A DNA stretch of 5,734 bases, from contig JAEUJG010000396.1 in NCBI GenBank assembly GCA_016794765.1, positions 1-5,734 of the forward strand, given 5' to 3'. Under the pieces are notes generated by a model, which was not told the origin of the DNA, made no database searches, and saw nothing but the letters and a program-made list of their open reading frames with translations. Below, piece by piece: positions 1 through 5,086 of this stretch (position 1 is the stretch's first letter; every line of letters starts with the position of its first letter). Source of the stretch: Spirochaetaceae bacterium. Its GTDB lineage: Bacteria; Spirochaetota; Spirochaetia; Treponematales; Rectinemataceae. The position numbers and the translations under genes are program-made.

Positions 1-342
1 GAGCCCGATCCCCTTGGCGCAATCCATGGGGCTTCCGCCGCCCACGGCTACGATGAGGTCGCAACCCTTGTCACTATAGAGAAGCAAGCCCTCCCGGACC
101 GAGGTCTCACGGGGATTGGGCTGGACTCCGTCGAACATCACCCAAGGAAGGCCCGCATCCTTGAGGGCCTCCTCGACGATGCCGCAGATGCCGGCCTCGC
201 GCACACCGGGATCGGTGACGAGCAAGACCTTGGAGGCGCCGAATCTGAGGGAGTAGCTCCCCACCTTCCTGGCCGCACCTTCGCCGAAGAGGATCTCGGG
301 AATGTTGAACTTGCGCAAGGGAAGCCGATCCTGGGTTTCCAT
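1..342 (-). CDS. Iron-containing alcohol dehydrogenase, N-terminal part (cut by window edge)
   Basis: Reading the minus strand from the ATG at 342-340 gives 114 uninterrupted codons to base 1, so the gene runs off the left edge and about two thirds is missing. Residues 11-40 (KFNIPEILFGEGAARKVGSY onward) are the typical opening beta-strand region of group III Fe-dependent alcohol dehydrogenases. Residues 40-45 (LLVTDP) match the first Rossmann-like strand, and residues 97-113 (IVAVGGGSPMDCAKGIG) carry the GGGSxxD dinucleotide-binding motif of the family. The family oxidises alcohols or reduces aldehydes with NAD(P)H and a Fe(II) or Zn(II) ion; the metal-binding Asp/His residues lie in the missing half. 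The MDCAKGIG variant recalls ErcA-like members, but substrate cannot be judged from this piece. ATG 342 was chosen because it begins just before the conserved region; no clear Shine-Dalgarno precedes it, and the frame stays open upstream to a TGA without a better ATG. It is transcribed divergently from the ABC-F gene. Confidence 0.88.
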   Translation of the reverse strand, partial: METQDRLPLRKFNIPEILFGEGAARKVGSYSLRFGASKVLLVTDPGVREAGICGIVEEALKDAGLPWVMFDGVQPNPRETSVREGLLLYSDKGCDLIVAVGGGSPMDCAKGIGL

Positions 343-350
343 ACGGCTAA

Positions 351-379
351 AGTATCGCCCAAGCGGCCCGGCCGCGCAA
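351..379 (-). promoter_or_regulatory. Weak candidate promoter for the alcohol dehydrogenase
   Basis: On the minus strand TTGCGC (379-374) and GATACT (356-351) are separated by 17 bases, giving about 3/6 and 4/6 matches to the sigma-70 boxes. Transcription would begin about at the ATG at 342, implying a leaderless or nearly leaderless mRNA, which agrees with the lack of a ribosome binding site. The match is weak and could be chance. Confidence 0.22.
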
Positions 380-458
380 ACGGATTTCTCCCTGCGAAGA
401 TGCCGCGCCGGGTGCGCCCCCCTTGAATATCACGCGGTTTTCTGCGAAAACTTAGGAC

Positions 459-2093
459 GTGATTACCGTAACCGACCTCGCGCTCGCCTTCGGGGAGCGC
501 TACCTTTTCAAAGACGTCAACCTGAAATTCACCCCCGGCAACTGCTACGGCATCATCGGGGCGAACGGCGCCGGCAAGTCCACCTTCTTGCGGCTCCTCT
601 CGGGCGAGCTCAAGCAGGACAAGGGCGAAATCATCATCGGCCACGGCAAGCGGATGACGGTTCTCCAGCAGAACCACTTCGCCTTCGAGGAACACCGCGT
701 CCTCGACACCGTGATCATGGGCTGGCAGAAGCTCTACGGCGTGATGCGGGAGCGCGAGTCGCTCTACGAGAAGGCCGACTTCTCCGAGGCCGACGGCATC
801 CGCGCCAGCGAGCTCGAGGGCGAATTCGCCGAACTCGGCGGCTGGGAGGCCGAGGCCCAGGCGGCCATCCTCCTCTCAGGCCTCGGCGTGCCCGAGGCGC
901 ACCACGAGAAGCTCATGAAGGAGGTGGACGAAGGCGTCAAGGTCCGCGTCCTCCTCGCCCAGGCCCTCTTCGGCAATCCGGACATCCTCCTCCTCGACGA
1001 GCCGACCAACGGCCTCGACCTCGACTCCATCTCCTGGCTCGAGGACTTCCTCATCGAGTTCCCCAACATCGTCATCGTCGTCTCCCACGACCGACACTTC
1101 CTCAACGCGGTCTGCACCCACACCTGCGACATCGACTTCGGCAAGGTCCGCATGTACTCGGGCAACTACGACTTCTGGTACAAGATGAACCGGATCCTCA
1201 CCCAGCAGCAGAAGGACCTGAAGAAGCGGAACGAGGAAAAGGCGAAGGACCTAAAGGAGTTCATCCAGCGTTTCTCCGCGAACGCGGCCAAGAGCAAGCA
1301 GGCGACTTCCCGCAAGAAGATCCTCGAGAAGCTCGAGCTGGCCGACTTCGTGCCCTCCTCCCGCCGCTTCCCCTACGTCGGCTTCAAGCCCGAGAGGGAC
1401 GTCGGCAACAACGTCCTCAAGGTCGTCGGCCTCGAGAAGAGCTTCGAGGGCGACAAGGTCCTCGCCGGCTTCGACTTCACGGTGAACCGGGGCGACAAGA
1501 TCGCCTTCGTCGGCCGCGAGCACCTGGCCAAGACGAGCTTCTTCGAGATCGCCGCCGGCGAGCAGAAGCCCGACTCGGGCGACGTCTACTGGGGCCAGAC
1601 GATCAGCCATTCCTATTTTCCCAAGGACAACACGCGGCTCTTCGACTCGGACCTGTCGATCACGGACTGGCTCAAGGGCCACGCGAATTCCGACGACGAC
1701 ACCTACATCCGCTCCTTCCTAGGGCGCATGCTCTTCTCCGGCGACGAGGCCCTGAAGCCGGTGCGCGTCCTGTCGGGAGGCGAGAAGGTGCGCTGCATCC
1801 TCTCCAAGCTCATGCTCTCCGGCGCGAACTGCCTCATCCTCGACGAGCCGACGAACCACCTGGACCTCGAGGCGATCACGGCGCTCAACGACGGCCTCAT
1901 CGAGTTCCCCGGCGTCCTTCTCTTCACGAGCCACGACCACGAGTTCGTCACCTCGATCGCCAACCGCGTCGTCGAGATCTGTCCGGGCGGCGTCATCGAC
2001 CGCTACATGAGCTTCGACGATTACCTGCGCGACAAGCAGGTAGCCGAACTCCGCGACCAGTACTACCACGGCCACGTCATCGCGGAGATCTGA
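459..2093 (+). CDS. ABC-F family ATPase (YbiT-like translation factor)
   Basis: A 544-residue soluble protein with two ABC domains and no membrane segment, close to the usual ~530 of E. coli YbiT. ABC-F proteins bind the ribosomal E site and relieve stalled or drug-bound ribosomes; the role of this branch is poorly defined. NBD1: Walker A GANGAGKST (34-42), Q-loop Gln near 71, degenerate signature EVDEGVKVR (155-163; YbiT itself has a similar EVAPGWKLR), Walker B and catalytic Glu ILLLDEPTNGLD (176-187), H-loop SHDRH (209-213). A charged helical linker (about 242-310, with RFSANAAKSKQATSRKK) is the ABC-F interdomain hallmark. NBD2: altered Walker A GREHLAKTS (352-360), YFPKDN at the Q-loop, intact signature LSGGEKVR (438-445), Walker B LILDEPTNHLD (459-469), H-loop SHDHE (491-495). 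The start is GTG 459: an in-frame TAG at 453-455 excludes anything upstream, and the N-terminus VITVTDLALAFG fits the family. AGGA at 454-457 is too close to act as a normal ribosome binding site. It is monocistronic, ending before a terminator. There is no sign that it is a resistance gene. Confidence 0.95.
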   Translation: MITVTDLALAFGERYLFKDVNLKFTPGNCYGIIGANGAGKSTFLRLLSGELKQDKGEIIIGHGKRMTVLQQNHFAFEEHRVLDTVIMGWQKLYGVMRERESLYEKADFSEADGIRASELEGEFAELGGWEAEAQAAILLSGLGVPEAHHEKLMKEVDEGVKVRVLLAQALFGNPDILLLDEPTNGLDLDSISWLEDFLIEFPNIVIVVSHDRHFLNAVCTHTCDIDFGKVRMYSGNYDFWYKMNRILTQQQKDLKKRNEEKAKDLKEFIQRFSANAAKSKQATSRKKILEKLELADFVPSSRRFPYVGFKPERDVGNNVLKVVGLEKSFEGDKVLAGFDFTVNRGDKIAFVGREHLAKTSFFEIAAGEQKPDSGDVYWGQTISHSYFPKDNTRLFDSDLSITDWLKGHANSDDDTYIRSFLGRMLFSGDEALKPVRVLSGGEKVRCILSKLMLSGANCLILDEPTNHLDLEAITALNDGLIEFPGVLLFTSHDHEFVTSIANRVVEICPGGVIDRYMSFDDYLRDKQVAELRDQYYHGHVIAEI

Positions 2094-2124
2094 CCCGCCT
2101 TCGCCCCGGCCAAACCCATCATTC

Positions 2125-2160
2125 AAAGCCGCATGTCAAACATGCGGCTTTTTCTATTTT
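2125..2160 (+). terminator. Rho-independent terminator of the ABC-F gene
   Basis: A perfect 11-bp stem (AAAGCCGCATG at 2125-2135 pairing with CATGCGGCTTT at 2141-2151) closes a 5-base TCAAA loop, and the transcript continues into the U-rich tract TTTTTCTATTTT. It lies about 30 bases past the ABC-F stop codon, so it separates this gene from the transporter operon. The reverse strand lacks a comparable U-tract, so it is mainly one-directional. Confidence 0.93.
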
Positions 2161-2220
2161 ACCGATTTAGTACGTTGGCGGTGGCGAAGGCGCCGCTGGT
2201 GAGGAAAAAGACCGAACGCC

Positions 2221-2249
2221 TTGACCATGTCCGCGCCCCTTCGTATGAT
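2221..2249 (+). promoter_or_regulatory. Sigma-70-type promoter of the tmpC transporter operon
   Basis: TTGACC (2221-2226) and TATGAT (2244-2249) are each 5/6 matches to the -35 and -10 consensus, with the optimal 17-base spacer. Predicted transcription start is about 2256-2257, giving a leader of about 45 bases before the ATG at 2301. It sits between the terminator of the previous gene and the lipoprotein gene, exactly where an operon promoter is expected. An A-rich run (2203-2208) lies just upstream of the -35 box. Confidence 0.8.
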
Positions 2250-2257
2250 TGAAGACC

Positions 2258-2278
2258 GGATCGCGGTTAACGCGATCC
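2258..2278. promoter_or_regulatory. Inverted repeat at the predicted transcription start (operator or 5' hairpin)
   Basis: GGATCGCG (2258-2265) and CGCGATCC (2271-2278) form a perfect 8-bp inverted repeat around GTTAA. It starts about two bases after the predicted transcription start and ends ten bases before the ribosome binding site, leaving that site free. As DNA it is placed where a repressor dimer would block the promoter; as RNA it would form a 5'-end hairpin that can protect mRNA. I do not recognise it as the operator of a named regulator. Confidence 0.55.
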
Positions 2279-2288
2279 AAACACGTAC

Positions 2289-2293
2289 GGAGG
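2289..2293 (+). promoter_or_regulatory. Ribosome binding site of tmpC
   Basis: GGAGG with a seven-base A-rich spacer (AAAACGT) before ATG 2301. This is the strongest Shine-Dalgarno in the window and fixes the start of the lipoprotein gene. Confidence 0.9.
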
Positions 2294-2300
2294 AAAACGT

Positions 2301-3410
2301 ATGAAGCGTTCCGTTCTCGCTCTTCTCGTCGTCGGCCTCGCCGTCCTGGCGATGTCCTGCGGCGGCAAGGCTGCGAAGCCCGCCGACGCCGCGGGTCTCC
2401 CCACCGCCCGGCTCCTCACCGATGCCACCGGCATCGACGACAAGTCCTTCAACGCCGCCGCCTGGCGCGGCATTCTCGAGTTCTACGGCGACACCTGGGA
2501 GAACCAGGCCAAGAAGGGCAAGTCCTACGACGTCGTCACCGCCCAGACCCAGGACATGTACGTCCCGAACCTGAAGCAGGCTTCCGACGAGAAGTACGAC
2601 CTCGTCGTCGTCACCGGCTTCACCTGGGCCGACGCCCTCGGCGAGGTCGCCAAGCAGTACGCCGAGCAGAAGTACATGATCGTCGACGTCGACTGGGTCG
2701 CCGGTCCGAACGTCATGCAGGTCACCTTCTCCGAGCACGAGGGTTCCTACCTCGTCGGCGTCGCGGCCGCCCTCAAGGCCCAGGCCGACGGCATCAAGGA
2801 TCCGAAGTTCGGCTTCATCGGCGGCATCCCCGGCCCGGTCATCACGAAGTTCGAGATGGGCTGGATCCAGGGCATCAAGTCCGTCCTCCCCAACGCCAAG
2901 ATCGTCGACTACTACGCCAACGACTGGGGCAAGCCCGAGCTCGCCAAGGCCCAGGCCAAGAACTGGTACGATTCCGGCGTGTACGCGATCTTCTCCGCCG
3001 CGGGCGGCACCGGCAACGGCACCATCGCCCAGGCCAAGGAATACCGCAGCCAGGGCAAGAACGTCTGGGCGATCGGCGTCGACTCCGACCAGTTCGCCGA
3101 CGGCGTCTACGCCGAGGGCAAGTCCGCCGTCCTGACCTCCATGCTCAAGAAGGTCGAGACCGCCTCCAAGTACGCCCTCGAGGCCGTCAAGAACAAGACC
3201 TTCAAGGCCGAGGTCGTCGTCCTCGACACCAAGTCCGAGGGCGTCGGCTTCTCCGACAAGAACCCCGAGCTCGGCGCCGACATCGTCGCCAAGGTCAACG
3301 AGGCGAAGGCCAAGATCGTCGCCGGCACCGTCAAGGTCATCCCGACCTACGCCGAGGCCAAGGCCGCGAAGCTCGTTCCCGAGAACCTCCAGGCGAGCGA
3401 CAAGCAGTAA
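2301..3410 (+). CDS. tmpC: BMP-family substrate-binding lipoprotein (TmpC/PnrA-like), probable purine-nucleoside receptor
   Basis: This 369-residue protein is the extracytoplasmic solute receptor of the ABC transporter encoded downstream. Residues 1-19 are a lipoprotein signal peptide (KR, then a hydrophobic core) ending in LAMSC, so Cys20 would be lipidated; Met at -2 fits the relaxed spirochaetal lipobox. A short GGKAAKPADA tether leads to a type-I periplasmic-binding fold. Family landmarks are GIDDKSFN (44-51), MYVPNL (86-91), FSEHEGSYLVGVAAALKA (143-160), FSAAGGTGNG (231-240), WAIGVDSDQ (256-264) and VLTSMLKKV (277-285), which closely parallel remembered Treponema pallidum PnrA, a purine-nucleoside binder. 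The Phe and Asn of DKSFN lie in the ligand pocket of characterised relatives. Ligand is inferred: BMP proteins also include RfuA-type riboflavin binders, although the neighbours favour nucleosides. The start has a strong GGAGG site. Codon choice is strikingly uniform (GCC, GTC, AAG, TAC, TTC dominate), more so than in the neighbouring genes, suggesting high expression. It is the first gene of the operon, 117 bases before the ATPase gene. Confidence 0.93.
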   Translation: MKRSVLALLVVGLAVLAMSCGGKAAKPADAAGLPTARLLTDATGIDDKSFNAAAWRGILEFYGDTWENQAKKGKSYDVVTAQTQDMYVPNLKQASDEKYDLVVVTGFTWADALGEVAKQYAEQKYMIVDVDWVAGPNVMQVTFSEHEGSYLVGVAAALKAQADGIKDPKFGFIGGIPGPVITKFEMGWIQGIKSVLPNAKIVDYYANDWGKPELAKAQAKNWYDSGVYAIFSAAGGTGNGTIAQAKEYRSQGKNVWAIGVDSDQFADGVYAEGKSAVLTSMLKKVETASKYALEAVKNKTFKAEVVVLDTKSEGVGFSDKNPELGADIVAKVNEAKAKIVAGTVKVIPTYAEAKAAKLVPENLQASDKQ

Positions 3411-3425
3411 CAGCCCTCGAAGGTT

Positions 3426-3447
3426 CCGCGCGCCTTGTGGCGCGCGG
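3426..3447 (+). repeat. GC-only hairpin just after tmpC
   Basis: CCGCGCGCC (3426-3434) and GGCGCGCGG (3439-3447) form a perfect 9-bp stem with a TTGT loop, 15 bases after the tmpC stop codon. No U-tract follows, so it is unlikely to terminate by itself. Its place suggests a 3'-end stabiliser that blocks exonucleases and protects the lipoprotein message, as REP-type hairpins do behind other binding-protein genes. Confidence 0.65.
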
Positions 3448-3451
3448 GCCG

Positions 3452-3501
3452 AACGGCGGGGGTCCGCATTCCGCGAAGCGGGCGCGGGCCCCCGCCGTTT
3501 T
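3452..3501 (+). terminator. Long intra-operon hairpin with U-tail, probable leaky terminator
   Basis: AACGGCGGGGG (3452-3462) pairs with CCCCCGCCGTT (3489-3499). The stem continues through 3463-3467 with 3484-3488 (one G-U, four Watson-Crick pairs), about 16 bp in all. The 16-base loop contains a small CCGC-GAA-GCGG hairpin (3471-3481). The RNA then reads UUUUCUCAUUCU, a short and imperfect U-tract. It lies 27 bases before the ATPase start, so full termination would silence the transporter genes unless they have their own promoter. Partial read-through that keeps ATPase and permease levels below the binding protein is the likely role. Confidence 0.7.
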
Positions 3502-3527
3502 CTCATTCTGGCGAGATTGGATACGAC

Positions 3528-5084
3528 ATGGACGAGTACGCCATCGAGATGCTCGACATCACGAAGGTATTCCCCGGAATCGTAGCGAACGACCGGGTTA
3601 CCCTTCGGGTGCGCGAGAACGAGATACACGCCATCCTCGGGGAGAACGGCGCGGGCAAGTCGACCCTCATGTCCGTGCTCTTCGGCCTCTACGATCCCGA
3701 CGGCGGCTCGATCCGCGTCAAGGGCAAAGAGGTCCGGATCAAGGACCCGAACGAGGCCACCGCCCTCGGCATCGGCATGGTGCACCAGCACTTCAAGCTC
3801 GTGCACAACTACAGCGTCACCGAGAACATCATCCTCGGCATGGAGCCGCGGAAGCGCGACGGGACCGTGGACCTCGCCGGCGCGGAGAAGCGCGTCGCCG
3901 AGCTCTCCGAGCGCTACGGCCTCATGGTCGACCCGCGCGCGAAGATCGAGACGATCACGGTCGGCATGCAGCAGCGCGTCGAGATCCTCAAGATCCTCTA
4001 CCGCAACGCCGACATCCTCATCTTCGACGAGCCGACGGCCGTCCTCACGCCCCAGGAAATCGACGAGCTCATGGCGATATTCAAGCGCCTCAAGGGCGAG
4101 GGGAAGACCATCATCCTCATCACCCACAAGCTCCGCGAAATCAAGGAGGCCGCCGAGCGCTGCACGGTCCTCCGCCGCGGCCGCTTCATCGGCACGGTGG
4201 ACGTCGCGCCGACGAGCGAGGAGGAGATGGCGGAGATGATGGTCGGCAGGGCCGTCAAGTTCCGCATCGACAAGGAGCCCGCCAAGCCAGGCGACGTCGT
4301 CCTCAGGATCGAGGACCTCTCCGTGATGAGCTCCAAGGGGCATCCCGCCGTCAAGGGCCTCAACCTCGAGGTCCGGGCCGGCGAGATCGTCGGCCTCGCC
4401 GGCGTCGACGGCAACGGCCAGTCCGAGCTCATCCAGGCGATCACCGGACTCAAGGCGGCCCACGCCGGCCGCATCCTCCTCGAGGGCAGGGACATCGCCC
4501 ACCTCTCGATCAAGGAGCGCGTCGAGGCCGGCATCGGCCACGTCCCGGAGGACCGGCACAAGCACGGCCTCGTCCTGGACTTCCGCCTGGACGAGAACCT
4601 GGCGCTCAAGACCTACGACAGGAAACCCTTCCTGAAGGGCGGCGGCGTCATCGACTTCGCCGCGATGGCCGCGAAGGGCGCCGACCTCATCGGCCAGTAC
4701 GACATCCGCGCGGGCCGCGGCCCGGCCACGAAGGCGCGGAACATGTCGGGCGGCAACCAGCAGAAGGCGATCATCGCGCGGGAGATCGACCTCTCCCCCC
4801 GCCTCCTCGTCGTCGCCCAGCCCACGCGCGGCCTCGACGTCGGCGCCATCGAGTACATCCACAAGCGCATCGTCGCGGAGCGCGACAAGGGCCGCGCCGT
4901 CCTCCTCGTCTCCTTCGAGCTCGACGAGATCATGGCCCTCTGCGACCGCATAGCCGCCATTTCCAAGGGCGAGATCGTCGGCGTCGTCGACGCCGCCTCC
5001 GCCGAGGAGCGCGCCATCGGCGCGATGATGGCCGGCGTCCGGTCGAAGAACGGCAAGCCCGACGCCGCCCAAGGAGCTTCCTGA
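3528..5084 (+). CDS. Double-domain ABC transporter ATPase, nucleoside type (YufO/NupO-like)
   Basis: A 518-residue cytoplasmic ATPase with two fused nucleotide-binding domains that would power uptake of the TmpC ligand. NBD1: Walker A GENGAGKST (38-46), Q-loop VHQHF (85-89), altered signature TVGMQQRVEI (144-153), Walker B ILIFDEPTAVL (163-173), switch His in ITHKLRE (198-204). NBD2: Walker A position reads GVDGNGQSE (292-300), with Gln for the usual Lys. Its signature MSGGNQQK (406-413) is intact, Walker B is LLVVAQPTRGLD (426-437) with Ala-Gln for Asp-Glu, and VSFELDE (461-467) lacks the switch His. This pattern is normal for the YufO/RbsA-like class. I chose ATG 3528 because MDEYAIEMLDITKVFPG is the usual N-terminus. 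A longer frame from TTG 3435 would read through both hairpins and add 31 residues unlike the family. The ribosome binding site is weak (GGA at 3519-3521). The stop is two bases before the permease ATG, implying translational coupling. YufO-type assignment is strong; substrate is inferred from neighbours. Confidence 0.95.
   Translation: MDEYAIEMLDITKVFPGIVANDRVTLRVRENEIHAILGENGAGKSTLMSVLFGLYDPDGGSIRVKGKEVRIKDPNEATALGIGMVHQHFKLVHNYSVTENIILGMEPRKRDGTVDLAGAEKRVAELSERYGLMVDPRAKIETITVGMQQRVEILKILYRNADILIFDEPTAVLTPQEIDELMAIFKRLKGEGKTIILITHKLREIKEAAERCTVLRRGRFIGTVDVAPTSEEEMAEMMVGRAVKFRIDKEPAKPGDVVLRIEDLSVMSSKGHPAVKGLNLEVRAGEIVGLAGVDGNGQSELIQAITGLKAAHAGRILLEGRDIAHLSIKERVEAGIGHVPEDRHKHGLVLDFRLDENLALKTYDRKPFLKGGGVIDFAAMAAKGADLIGQYDIRAGRGPATKARNMSGGNQQKAIIAREIDLSPRLLVVAQPTRGLDVGAIEYIHKRIVAERDKGRAVLLVSFELDEIMALCDRIAAISKGEIVGVVDAASAEERAIGAMMAGVRSKNGKPDAAQGAS
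5071..5076 (+). promoter_or_regulatory. Ribosome binding site of the permease gene
   Basis: AAGGAG lies inside the last codons of the ATPase gene, ten bases before ATG 5087. The permease is therefore translated from the same message, probably coupled to the end of ATPase translation. Confidence 0.8.
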
Positions 5085-5086
5085 CC

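Noticed and set aside
138..695. A 185-codon minus-strand frame spanning the dehydrogenase and ABC-F starts
   Set aside because: It crosses two opposed genes out of frame and has no family motifs; the real minus-strand gene here is the dehydrogenase in another frame (1-342).
459..2093. ABC-F gene as an antibiotic-resistance determinant linked to the transporter
   Set aside because: The features fit the housekeeping YbiT-like branch, there is no long leader with an attenuator or uORF, and a strong terminator separates it from the transporter operon.
302..2170. A 622-codon plus-strand frame covering the ABC-F gene
   Set aside because: It is an out-of-frame reading of the ABC-F gene, rich in Arg, Pro, His and Leu with no recognisable domain.
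2258..2300. Possible riboswitch in the tmpC leader
   Set aside because: The leader from the predicted transcription start is only about 45 bases, holding one simple hairpin. That is too short for a purine riboswitch or another known aptamer with an expression platform.
3435..3527. TTG start giving the transporter ATPase 31 extra N-terminal residues
   Set aside because: The extra residues are encoded by the two hairpins and resemble no ABC N-terminus; it also has no ribosome binding site. ATG 3528 begins at the normal family position.
2154..5072. A 972-codon open frame on the minus strand across tmpC, the spacer and the ATPase gene
   Set aside because: It lies antisense to two genes with clear family motifs. 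Its translation is low-complexity (long runs of D, E, G, L, V), as expected when a C-ending codon bias removes stop codons from the complementary frame.
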